A DNA stretch of 64,000 bases from Thalassobacillus sp. CUG 92003 (GTDB lineage: Bacteria; Bacillota; Bacilli; Bacillales; Halobacillaceae). A model generated the notes under the pieces. It saw only the letters and a program-made list of their open reading frames with translations. It did not search any database and was not told the DNA's origin. The translations under genes and the position numbers were made by a program. The number at the start of each line of letters is the position of its first letter. Position 1 is the stretch's first letter. Positions 51,465 through 59,438 of the stretch are shown here, one piece after another. The stretch is taken from the NCBI RefSeq assembly GCF_013618635.1, contig NZ_JABLSJ010000010.1, positions 62,001-126,000 of the forward strand, read 5' to 3'.

Positions 51465-52712
51465 TCAAGCCCTCAGCCATTTCCATATTTCTGCCGGCGT
51501 GGCGTTCTTGCCATACATCAGAATCCCCACTTTGAATATCTTGCCAGCAAGTTTCATGAACAGCCATACACTTACCAGCAGAATCCCGAGGGAAACCACG
51601 ATCTCTGTCCATGGCCACGTTTCTAGTAACGAGAGCCGGATCAACAACACACCTGGAGCCGTGACAGGAATATAGGACCCTACCACAGCAGCTATACCAT
51701 TCGGATCGGCCAGAATCGGCCCGATAAATATAAACGGTAAAAACGGCAGCATCAGCACAAGACCTTGAAAATTACTTGAAGAATTGACGTCTTCAACAGT
51801 TGCGCCAAACCCTACAAACATGGCAGCAAACAATAAATATCCGGCGACCGCAATCAGAATGAGCAATAACAATTCAGGAACGAATAAATACTCGATAACT
51901 GGAATGTCGTCCAAACGCCAAACCGCAATCGGTAGAGCAACGGCAGCCCATACAAACACCTGAGTCAGCCCAAGCCCGAAATAGCCGATGATTTTACCTT
52001 GCATCAGCTCGCCGGGTGTCAGAGAAGATAACACGATTTCCGCTACCTTTTCCTTTTTCTCCTGGGAGGCGCTTTGGAAGATCATCATCCCTGTCATGAG
52101 AATTGAAAAAAGAATGATACCTGCAAACGCGCCAGGGACGACTCCCTCCATGGGATCCTCTGCCACTTGCTGATTACCCTCCGACTGTTGCTCTGGTGCT
52201 CCGCCTGTATCCTCCACTGATACCGAATTCAAGGTAACCCCGTTTGTAATAACGTCCATTTCCTGCTCTGTTAAATCTAATTGTTGTAGTTTCATAGACT
52301 GCAAGGGTTGCTGCAGCATTCTGATTTCCTGTGAAAAACCGTCGCTCATCCCTTTGCTTGTGTAGACTGGGATATCACCCTCTTGAAGAGCCGATTCCGT
52401 CACAGGGATGTAGGCTGTGTTTTCAGTCCCTTCCAACCGTTCCATCATCGCTTCTTCATCGGAAGGAGCACCTTCTATGTTCCAATTCATTTCATTACGC
52501 TGATTGAGTTGTTCGATTTGGGACGTCACACCGACTTCATCTTCAATGTACACCGTGACAGGATCATCTTCGCTGTCCATCCCGGCCAAAAGGGTTGGTA
52601 AGGTAGCGAACAAGATAAACAACAGCGGGGTTAGAGCCAAGGAAATGAGAAAGGACTTATTGGTGATATTACGTTTATATTCCCATTTAGCAACTTTCAT
52701 ACTATTACGCAT
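51465..52712 (-). CDS. ABC-type exporter permease, YhaP/NatB-like
   Basis: 415 residues. An N-terminal membrane segment, a large extracytoplasmic loop (residues about 45-190), then five or six C-terminal membrane segments; the block SASQEKKEKVAEIVLSSLTPGELM is the hallmark of NatB/YhaP-type ABC-2 permeases. ATG 52712 follows AAGGTG by six bases and overlaps the ATPase gene by eight. Probable export of Na+ or small toxic compounds; substrate inferred only from family. Confidence 0.85.
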   Translation of the reverse strand: MRNSMKVAKWEYKRNITNKSFLISLALTPLLFILFATLPTLLAGMDSEDDPVTVYIEDEVGVTSQIEQLNQRNEMNWNIEGAPSDEEAMMERLEGTENTAYIPVTESALQEGDIPVYTSKGMSDGFSQEIRMLQQPLQSMKLQQLDLTEQEMDVITNGVTLNSVSVEDTGGAPEQQSEGNQQVAEDPMEGVVPGAFAGIILFSILMTGMMIFQSASQEKKEKVAEIVLSSLTPGELMQGKIIGYFGLGLTQVFVWAAVALPIAVWRLDDIPVIEYLFVPELLLLILIAVAGYLLFAAMFVGFGATVEDVNSSSNFQGLVLMLPFLPFIFIGPILADPNGIAAVVGSYIPVTAPGVLLIRLSLLETWPWTEIVVSLGILLVSVWLFMKLAGKIFKVGILMYGKNATPAEIWKWLRA

Positions 52713-53640
52713 GGTCAACACCTTCTAACTGGTCCGAGTGGTTACCTGTCGCCACATCAACAAATATTTCGTGCAATGAGACACGATCTATCGATAATTC
52801 TTGGATATCTAACTCTTCCGGGATGTTTTGCAGCCAACGTGTAATGTGGACATCCTGTACCAAATGGATGACCAAGCTATGCGCATCCTGCTCCACACGT
52901 TGGACCTGCGGAAGCTGTTCCAAAACTGCACGGTCATTTTCGCCATAGATCGTACACTTGAAGTTAGCATACTGCGCCTTAACGTCCGCCAACGCCCCCG
53001 AGATCACTTCCTTCCCCTTATGCATCATGAACAACCGATCACAAAGCTCCTCAACTAAGTTCATTTGGTGGGAGGACAGTAATATGGCAGTGCCGCCATC
53101 AGCTAGTTCCTGTATTTCACGTTTGAAAACTTCCTGACTGACCGGGTCCAAGCCCGAAAAGGGTTCATCCAGTATTAATAACTCCGGCTCATGGGTGATC
53201 GCCCCAATGAATTGCACTTTTTGTGCCATCCCTTTTGATAACGCTTCGACTGAGGTATTTTCTTTTCCTTCCAGGTCAAATTTAGCTAAATAGTGCAGGA
53301 CACGCTGTCTCGCTTTTTTGCTGGGGTAATCCTTGAGTTCAGCAAAGTACAGCAGAATATCCATTACTTTAACGTTTTTATATAATCCACGTTCTTCGGG
53401 TAAATAGCCGATTTTGTGACGAGGGATGGTTTGATTATCATGGTTATGGAAGATCACGTCCCCTTCATCTTGATACATGATTCCCATAATACTGCGGATC
53501 GTTGTTGATTTCCCAGCCCCGTTCGGCCCTAATATGGCCATGACCTCTCCTTTATGTACATCGAACGAAATATTCTGCACGACGCGCTCCGATTTAAAAT
53601 GTTTCCCTAACTTGCTTACAGACAGTATTGCTTTTGACAT
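52705..53640 (-). CDS. ABC transporter ATPase, YhaQ/NatA-like
   Basis: 311 residues. Walker A GPNGAGKST, Q-loop GYLPEERGLY, signature ALSKGMAQK, Walker B LLILDEPFSGLDP and H-loop SSHQMN; the PEERGLY and SKGMAQ variants match the NatA/YhaQ group. ATG 53640 follows AGGGAGAAGGGAT. The C-terminal third (from about residue 220) is an accessory domain. Couples ATP hydrolysis to the permease encoded by the overlapping downstream gene. Confidence 0.88.
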   Translation of the reverse strand: MSKAILSVSKLGKHFKSERVVQNISFDVHKGEVMAILGPNGAGKSTTIRSIMGIMYQDEGDVIFHNHDNQTIPRHKIGYLPEERGLYKNVKVMDILLYFAELKDYPSKKARQRVLHYLAKFDLEGKENTSVEALSKGMAQKVQFIGAITHEPELLILDEPFSGLDPVSQEVFKREIQELADGGTAILLSSHQMNLVEELCDRLFMMHKGKEVISGALADVKAQYANFKCTIYGENDRAVLEQLPQVQRVEQDAHSLVIHLVQDVHITRWLQNIPEELDIQELSIDRVSLHEIFVDVATGNHSDQLEGVDHA

Positions 53641-53791
53641 GATCCCTTCTCCCTCTCTAAATGAATGCAATGAATTTTTCATTATAAGGTATTACGTTTC
53701 CACCATCTTACACGTTTCAGGAAATTAACACTTTGAGCCCTCTTTTTTTCCTCTACAAGACATCTTGACTAGGTCTATTAAACCGATTTCA

Positions 53792-53808
53792 TGTTAGGTT
53801 TCTTCACA
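53792..53808 (+). promoter_or_regulatory. TnrA/GlnR box 1 upstream of glnK
   Basis: TGTTAGGTTTCTTCACA matches TGTNA-N7-TNACA exactly. Its centre is about 60 bases upstream of the expected glnK transcript start, a position suited to TnrA activation. Confidence 0.8.
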
Positions 53809-53825
53809 TAAATTAAAATTAACGG

Positions 53826-53854
53826 TTGATTTTTCTGAATAATTAGCCTATTAT
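53826..53854 (+). promoter_or_regulatory. glnK-amtB promoter
   Basis: TTGATT (53826-53831) and TATTAT (53849-53854) with a 17-base spacer, between the two TnrA/GlnR boxes. Confidence 0.6.
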
Positions 53855-53872
53855 TATTTACATAACATTAAA

Positions 53873-53889
53873 TGTTATAAAACCTAACA
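53873..53889 (+). promoter_or_regulatory. TnrA/GlnR box 2, downstream of the promoter
   Basis: TGTTATAAAACCTAACA also matches TGTNA-N7-TNACA and lies about 20 bases after the predicted start, a repressing position. An overlapping palindrome ATAACAT-TAA-ATGTTAT covers 53862-53878. Confidence 0.75.
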
Positions 53890-53912
53890 TAAATGAGGGG
53901 AGGAGCATTACG

Positions 53913-54254
53913 ATGAAAAAAATTGAAGCTATTATCCGTCCTGAAGCCTTTCAAACACTAAGACAAAGGTTAGACGATCACAATGTGAAAGGGTTAACCG
54001 TCTCTGAGGTTGCCGGATGCGGCCAACAACAAGGTCAGCAGGGCGTTTTTCGGGGGAATCGATTTGAAATAAAGCTTTACCCGAAGGTGAAAGTTGAAAT
54101 GGTAGCTGAGGACGATGAAGTTGAAACCATCGCGGACGTCATTATGGATACATGCGCAACGGATCAAGTGGGAGATGGTAAGATCTTTGTTTCCGCTATC
54201 GAAAATGTCTATCGTATTCGCACACGGGAAACTGGCAAATCAGCACTAATCTAA
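53913..54254 (+). CDS. glnK: nitrogen regulatory PII protein GlnK
   Basis: 113-residue PII signal protein that binds ATP/ADP and 2-oxoglutarate and docks on AmtB or TnrA. KKIEAIIRPE and KGLTVSEVAGCG are the N-terminal family block; the T-loop runs to FRGNRFEIKLYPKVKVEMV; the C-terminal TCATDQVGDGKIFV is the B-loop region. The residue at position 51 is Phe instead of the uridylylated Tyr of enteric PII, as expected where no such modification exists. Followed by amtB after 19 bases. Confidence 0.95.
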   Translation: MKKIEAIIRPEAFQTLRQRLDDHNVKGLTVSEVAGCGQQQGQQGVFRGNRFEIKLYPKVKVEMVAEDDEVETIADVIMDTCATDQVGDGKIFVSAIENVYRIRTRETGKSALI

Positions 54255-54273
54255 ACTGAAAGGTTGATGACGA

Positions 54274-55665
54274 ATGAAGAGAAAGATCGCTTTATTAATT
54301 CCGGCATTATTACTCCTTCCTACTCACGTATTCGCCCAAACCAGTGTAACCCCAGAATCAGTCTTGCAATCTGTTGATATGGTTTGGATTATGATGGCTG
54401 CCTTTTTAGTCTTTTTCATGCACGCCGGCTTCGCCATGGTGGAGGCTGGATTCACTCGGTCTAAAAATGCGCTGAACATCTTAATGAAAAACTTTATGAC
54501 CATCGCAATCGCATCGGTTCTCTATTTCCTAGTCGGGTACGGCATCATGTTTGGTACCTCAGGGAGTGGCTTTATCGGGGTTGACAGTTTTGCTTTAACA
54601 GGACAAGAAGATCAAATTGGATTCTTTGTGTTCCAGGCTGTTTTCGCTGCCACGTGTGCTACCATCATTTCAGGTGCTGTAGCAGAACGTATGAAACTAA
54701 GCTCTTACTTGCTTCTGACCGTCATGATGACCGGGTTCATCTATCCCGTTGTCGGTCACTGGGTTTGGGGCGGCGGCTGGTTGTCTGAAATCGGCTTTGT
54801 CGACTTTGCCGGCTCCACCGTTGTCCACTTGACAGGTGCATTAGGAGCTGTCGTAGCTGTTATGTTCTTAGGACCACGCCTCGGAAAATATACAAAAGGT
54901 AAAGTAAATGTGATTCAAGGTCATAATATACCAATTGGAGCACTAGGCGTCTTCATCCTGTGGTTTGGCTGGTTTGGTTTCAACGGGGGGAGTACCCTTG
55001 CAGCTGATCCGGAGTTGATTCCGCACGTTGTGTCCACTACACTGCTGTCAGCTTCTATGGCCATAATTGCCTCGGCTCTGTACTCTTACGCTAAATTCAA
55101 ACAAATTGATGCATCACTGACACTTAACGGAGCATTAGCTGGCCTTGTCGGTATTACGGCTGGTTGTGCAAATGTATCACCAGTCGGGGCATTATTTATT
55201 GGATTGATTGCAGGAATTGTACTCGTCGAAGCTGTTCAGTTCATGGATCAAAAAGTCAAATTGGACGACCCAGTCGGCGCTATTGCTGTCCATGGCATTT
55301 GCGGCATTTGGGGAACACTTGCTGTTGGTCTCTTCTCTGTTGAAGGCGGACTCTTCTACGGAGGGGGCGTAGAATTGGTCGGTATTCAAGCACTTGGAGT
55401 GGCTGCAGTCATAGCATGGACCATGTCTGTAACAGGTATCGTTGTCTTTTTGATGAAAAGCATTGCAGGCATTCGTGTTTCCCGGCAGGAAGAAGTGTCA
55501 GGGCTTGACTTCGCCGAACACGGATCAAGCGCGTATGAATCAACCGGCGGCATCTTCAATGAAAACAACGACGTCGACCCTGGTCAAGACTTCGGCGTTG
55601 GTTTACTCAACCGATTAGACGGACTTGGATCAAATAAATCACGCACCAAAACCACCCATTCATAG
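54274..55665 (+). CDS. amtB: ammonium transporter AmtB/NrgA
   Basis: 463 residues, eleven membrane helices after a cleavable N-terminal signal (ending near HVFAQ). The twin-histidine pore pair is present in STVVHLTGALGA and AIAVHGICGIWG, and the external Phe gate lies in the region around VEAGFTRSKN / FVFQAVFAATCATI. The C-terminal 70 residues extend beyond the last helix and are polar. Takes up ammonium under nitrogen limitation and is blocked by GlnK. Confidence 0.95.
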   Translation: MKRKIALLIPALLLLPTHVFAQTSVTPESVLQSVDMVWIMMAAFLVFFMHAGFAMVEAGFTRSKNALNILMKNFMTIAIASVLYFLVGYGIMFGTSGSGFIGVDSFALTGQEDQIGFFVFQAVFAATCATIISGAVAERMKLSSYLLLTVMMTGFIYPVVGHWVWGGGWLSEIGFVDFAGSTVVHLTGALGAVVAVMFLGPRLGKYTKGKVNVIQGHNIPIGALGVFILWFGWFGFNGGSTLAADPELIPHVVSTTLLSASMAIIASALYSYAKFKQIDASLTLNGALAGLVGITAGCANVSPVGALFIGLIAGIVLVEAVQFMDQKVKLDDPVGAIAVHGICGIWGTLAVGLFSVEGGLFYGGGVELVGIQALGVAAVIAWTMSVTGIVVFLMKSIAGIRVSRQEEVSGLDFAEHGSSAYESTGGIFNENNDVDPGQDFGVGLLNRLDGLGSNKSRTKTTHS

Positions 55666-55671
55666 TTCTGG

Positions 55672-55698
55672 GGACGAACCTTTTTTCCTGGTTCGTCC
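55672..55698 (+). terminator. terminator of glnK-amtB
   Basis: GGACGAACC pairs with GGTTCGTCC around a TTTTTTCCT loop; followed by TATTTATTTT. Confidence 0.8.
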
Positions 55699-55820
55699 TA
55701 TTTATTTTAATAAAAATACGAACACTTGTTCTTATTTCTTGTGAAATATGGTATTCTTATACATAGATACCGTTCCAGGAGTGAGGTCGGCTAGTCCCCG
55801 GAAAGGGGGTGATGCCTCTT

Positions 55821-55916
55821 ATGAGCACGTACGAAGCCTTGATGATCACGTTAGCTTTCTCAACCTTCATTATTACGCTGCTCGCGTTGATCCTTAAATT
55901 GAACAATAAAAAATAG
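55821..55916 (+). CDS. holin-like type I toxin peptide
   Basis: 31 residues, MSTYEALMITLAFSTFIITL... ending in KLNNKK: a short polar N-terminus, one membrane helix and a basic tail, as in the putative holin-like toxins of Firmicute type I systems (TxpA/BsrG relatives). An AAAGGGGGTG site lies before it; an in-frame ATG at 55812 is nearly on top of that site. Over-expression would be expected to depolarise the membrane. Paired with an antisense RNA on the other strand. Confidence 0.8.
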   Translation: MSTYEALMITLAFSTFIITLLALILKLNNKK

Positions 55917-56043
55917 ACCTCCCATTAACCCGAAAAAGTTGAGTGGGAGAGGTCTATGCATTGAATAAAGGCCGATCCCATGGGGGAACGGTATCGTGAG
56001 ACCGCAGTGGCCGCTGCGGTCTTTTTCATCATATGTCTGTATA
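55908..56043 (-). ncRNA. predicted antisense antitoxin RNA
   Basis: On the minus strand, an extended -10 TGTGGTATGAT (complement of 56050-56060) would start an RNA near 56043. It ends at an intrinsic terminator formed by AGACCTCTCCCA / TGGGAGGTCT followed by ATTTTTT (55908-55955). The RNA would overlap the last toxin codons and its whole 3' untranslated region. The -35 match is weak. Predicted from sequence only. Confidence 0.6.
56000..56026 (+). terminator. toxin mRNA terminator
   Basis: GACCGCAG (56000-56007) pairs with CTGCGGTC (56014-56021), then TTTTT. Confidence 0.8.
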
Positions 56044-56128
56044 CTTTCTATCATACCACAAAAACGTAAAATTGAAATGCTTGTTCGCCATCCAAAACAT
56101 GGATTCGTTCGTTTAGACTAGGCCACGG

Positions 56129-57802
56129 TCAATCTTTATGCACTAAATGGTAATCAATTTTCACTAAAGGAAGCCCGAAAAAGGTCATCGTCTGTCGTGC
56201 GGTTAACCTGCCCTCGTCCTCCAATTCAACATGGAACGATTCGTTTAACAGCAGGCGAAAAGTCCAATCCCCTAAGGTAAAATAAATCCCTTCATCGCCG
56301 TTCGCTTTCTTTCTTTTATAGCTTGATAACACCAAATTGCCGCCCTTTTGGTTAATCGGGCGAAGCACACCAGTCATCACACCTAAGGGAAACGGAAGAG
56401 CAATGTTCATATACGTCTCCCCGGCGTGATGATGGGTGGCGTACAAAGCTGTAAATATAGGATCACCAGTGGCTTTGTTTTTCCTTAACCAGGCACGTAC
56501 GTTACCCCGTCCATCTTTATGGTCGTTAATAGGTGTGATGTCACCTTCCATGGCCATTTTATCAGCGGGCAAATTCACTTGCCCCATTTTAGTGGTCATT
56601 TTTGCGATCAAGGGATGAAGCATGTGGAAAGGCTTCTCCCACTGGATATCAGCTGTCATGTGATAGCGGGTGGTATACATATAGAAGTCGCGAATATCTC
56701 GATGCAGCGCGTCCGGCGAGAAATATTCACTTTGAAAGACTCCCCAATCGTCCACGAGCCCATGCCTAACCTGATGTTGAGCGTCCCATTTCTGCTTGTA
56801 AATGATATGATTCCCTATATAACCACTTCCTCTAAGCTGACTCACAGGAAAAGCCGTGAAAACATGCCGCTTGATAGGATGTACATTTCGCCAAATCAAA
56901 ACAGACAAAAATGAAAATCCGAATGCATTGACAGCGCCATGCCACCTCAACATTTCCGAGATGCTCAACCAATGTGACTCCGTCATCAACCCCATTCCAT
57001 AAACGGCCGCCAGACCGATGGTGAGCAATAACAAGCCTGACGATAGTTGCAGCCCCCACTGCGCCCAACCTCGAAAGTAAACCGAATTCCAAATCCACCA
57101 GGTACATAACCACACAACGAGACACGTATATACCCCTACGGCCACCATTTCGACAGGCTGCCCCTGGTGCAAACCCAGCGCGACGAGGAAAGGCCCGATG
57201 ATAATGCCGACACCCAGGTACGTAAATGGTTGCTCCGTCATAGCTGTCGAGTCCCGATTCATCTCAGCACGCCAGCGTCCGTAAAAACCGACTACCAACG
57301 GAATGACAAAAGCAGCATAATGAAAATGAACAGCTGTCAGTTGGACGATAACGTCTGAGTAAGGGAGCCATAGGGCTGCTTCACTTTGATAAAGCAACAA
57401 CCACAGGCCCCCTATCGATATGTACATAAGACCAACATCAATAACGGCTTCTTCCACAGGCTTCCACCCTCTGCCTAACAATCGCATGGCCCCGCCAATG
57501 GCAATTAACAACGTATAGATGAACCATAGCAACGCCCACCAAAATGCTTCTTGGCCGGGTAGCAACGTCAGTGAAATCGTCCCCGCCCCAGCGAACGGCA
57601 ACGAACAGACATTTACATTTTGCAGCCACTGTTCAGCACGGTTTACGTCTGCATCGTGGCACACTTCACCAATCAGCAAGGGCACAAGCACAAAAAAAGC
57701 AAACGCAAGGGCAGCATCTATGATTGTCACATGGAAGACAGACCCCCACACGCATATGAACAAGATGCCTACAACAGCATTAAGTCCTCCATTTGCTCCC
57801 AT
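56129..57802 (-). CDS. YndJ-like integral membrane protein
   Basis: 557 residues. Nine or ten hydrophobic segments fill the first 300 residues, including a block LTAVHFHYAAFVIPLVVGFYGRW and later LRWHGAVNAFGF; the C-terminal 240 residues are soluble with Asp/His/Trp-rich stretches. The arrangement matches YndJ proteins of Bacillus, whose function is unknown. The C-terminal part may be a separate domain that binds lipid or sugar; this is not established. Confidence 0.75.
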   Translation of the reverse strand: MGANGGLNAVVGILFICVWGSVFHVTIIDAALAFAFFVLVPLLIGEVCHDADVNRAEQWLQNVNVCSLPFAGAGTISLTLLPGQEAFWWALLWFIYTLLIAIGGAMRLLGRGWKPVEEAVIDVGLMYISIGGLWLLLYQSEAALWLPYSDVIVQLTAVHFHYAAFVIPLVVGFYGRWRAEMNRDSTAMTEQPFTYLGVGIIIGPFLVALGLHQGQPVEMVAVGVYTCLVVWLCTWWIWNSVYFRGWAQWGLQLSSGLLLLTIGLAAVYGMGLMTESHWLSISEMLRWHGAVNAFGFSFLSVLIWRNVHPIKRHVFTAFPVSQLRGSGYIGNHIIYKQKWDAQHQVRHGLVDDWGVFQSEYFSPDALHRDIRDFYMYTTRYHMTADIQWEKPFHMLHPLIAKMTTKMGQVNLPADKMAMEGDITPINDHKDGRGNVRAWLRKNKATGDPIFTALYATHHHAGETYMNIALPFPLGVMTGVLRPINQKGGNLVLSSYKRKKANGDEGIYFTLGDWTFRLLLNESFHVELEDEGRLTARQTMTFFGLPLVKIDYHLVHKD

Positions 57803-58021
57803 ACTCTATTTCTCCAATCTCTGTTATATTTACAGGGCTTTATCGCCATATGTCGAACATCATTATAGCAATTACGTGACCCATTCTGATTGATCTGTTT
57901 ATTTTTGCCGTTTGTGAAACCCTACCCTTGCGAATATCGACTTATAAGATGAGTCGGACGTAAGTGGTGTGCCGAACGACCAATTATGTAAAGCTGCTAG
58001 CTGGCCCAAAGGAGGTCCACT

Positions 58022-58600
58022 TTGACAAATCTTAATGGTAACCCATTAAAGGAACGCCATAACAACTCGAGCTTATGTGTTGCATTACGCGCAATGAATA
58101 AACATAATATGACCATGTGGTTGAAATACGCACTGCCTCTCGTTGCACTCATCTTAATGACTGCATGCTCTCTTCCAGGGCAAAAAACGCCGCCTTCTGT
58201 AAACCAGGCCGAACCTCATTCGGAAAAACACGTGGATTCCGATTTGAAGCACCACCGTACATCCCATCCATTCGAGAAACCATCCGAATCAGCACGAGAA
58301 CTCCGTTTCCAACCACTTGCGTTCACATTTGAAGGAAAGACATTTTATCAAACCCAGCAAACCGTTACTGCTACTGAATTAGGGGACGTCGTTGGCGAAG
58401 TCGATCAAAATCAAACGACTCACTCAACGGCACGAAGCGCTTTAGGTTCCAAAAAGGTCTACACGATTCATAATAAAGACCCCGATCAGTTCCTTGCGAT
58501 GCGAGGCTACCATAACGGGATAAGACCTGCCGATACTGAGCAGGGCCAAACCGGTTATTTCGTTTTCTCAGTCGATGAAAGCATTCCGCTCGCTCGATAA
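58022..58600 (+). CDS. lipoprotein of unknown function
   Basis: 192 residues from TTG 58022, six bases after AAAGGAGG. A 31-residue lead precedes a lipoprotein-type signal (MWLKYALPLVALILMTAC), unusually long for such a peptide; internal ATGs at 58094 and 58109 would give ordinary N-termini but lack ribosome sites. The mature part has a polar His/Glu-rich linker and a small domain with TATELGDVVGEVDQN and DPDQFLAMRGYHNG. No family recognised; anchored outside the membrane. Confidence 0.7.
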   Translation: MTNLNGNPLKERHNNSSLCVALRAMNKHNMTMWLKYALPLVALILMTACSLPGQKTPPSVNQAEPHSEKHVDSDLKHHRTSHPFEKPSESARELRFQPLAFTFEGKTFYQTQQTVTATELGDVVGEVDQNQTTHSTARSALGSKKVYTIHNKDPDQFLAMRGYHNGIRPADTEQGQTGYFVFSVDESIPLAR

Positions 58601-58627
58601 CGGATTTAGCCTATCACCTGGTCCCGC

Positions 58628-59272
58628 TCATATTAACGCCTTGGCTGTCAAATATCCCCTCAATTCATCAAGCGCTTCATAAATGGTCGATTTTATAGTC
58701 GGGTTATAAAACACGGCCGCCGGGTGATAGAGCGGGAATATAACTGATGATTGCTCCGTCTCCACATATTCTCCTCTCTCCTCGTCTAATTTTTGCAACT
58801 GAGTGGTAATGGGTGTCCCTAATACATCAGAGAGTTTATCCTGTCTTCCCGTTAACCGTTGATAAGCAACCCCACCAAGCGCAATAATGACCGACGGGTT
58901 TATCGTTTCAATCTGGTAATCGAGGATCGGAGCATGAGCAAAGATTTCCTTTGCATTCGGTTTGCGATTGGCTTTGCGCATGCCTCCGCTGCCTTTTTTA
59001 TTCGTTTTCACCCATTTATATGGTCTGCTCCTCACCACACTCGTAATGTACATATCGTCACGTTCGATGCCTAAATAATGCAATTGTTTGTCCAATTCAT
59101 TGCCAGCACGCCCCACGAACGGTTCTCCTTTTTCCGCTTCTAATTCACCTGGGGCTTCACCGACGACCATAATCTCAGCGTCTTGTCTGCCGCCGCCTAG
59201 CACAAACCCTTCTGTATCGAAAGGCTCCATTCTTTTTTCAGCTTTTCGCATAACCTCTTGAGGAATTTCCAT
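58628..59272 (-). CDS. uracil-DNA-glycosylase superfamily protein without Fe-S cysteines
   Basis: 214 residues. Motif 1 VGEAPGELEAEKGEPFVGRAGNEL and motif 2-like FPLYHPAAV are those of family 4-type uracil-DNA glycosylases, with ITSVVRSRP between. Unlike family 4 enzymes it has no cysteine at all, so the four-cysteine 4Fe-4S site is missing. Could be an active cluster-free glycosylase or a related DNA-repair protein. ATG 59272 nine bases after GGGG. Confidence 0.8.
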   Translation of the reverse strand: MEIPQEVMRKAEKRMEPFDTEGFVLGGGRQDAEIMVVGEAPGELEAEKGEPFVGRAGNELDKQLHYLGIERDDMYITSVVRSRPYKWVKTNKKGSGGMRKANRKPNAKEIFAHAPILDYQIETINPSVIIALGGVAYQRLTGRQDKLSDVLGTPITTQLQKLDEERGEYVETEQSSVIFPLYHPAAVFYNPTIKSTIYEALDELRGYLTAKALI

Positions 59273-59438
59273 TTCATATTACCCCTTTTTACTTTACTAC
59301 ACCTATTCCTCTTTCCCTAGCCCTTTACACCTATAAGTCATCTCACATGGCACAGGAGTGAGTATATTAGTTTTCAATAATTTACAACTAGCGTATCATA
59401 AAATACGTGAAATTCACTGAAGGAGAGATTGGAAAACC

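Noticed and set aside
55860-56054. 64-codon minus-strand frame across the toxin 3' end
   Set aside because: No ribosome site; the segment is better explained as the antisense antitoxin RNA with its terminator.
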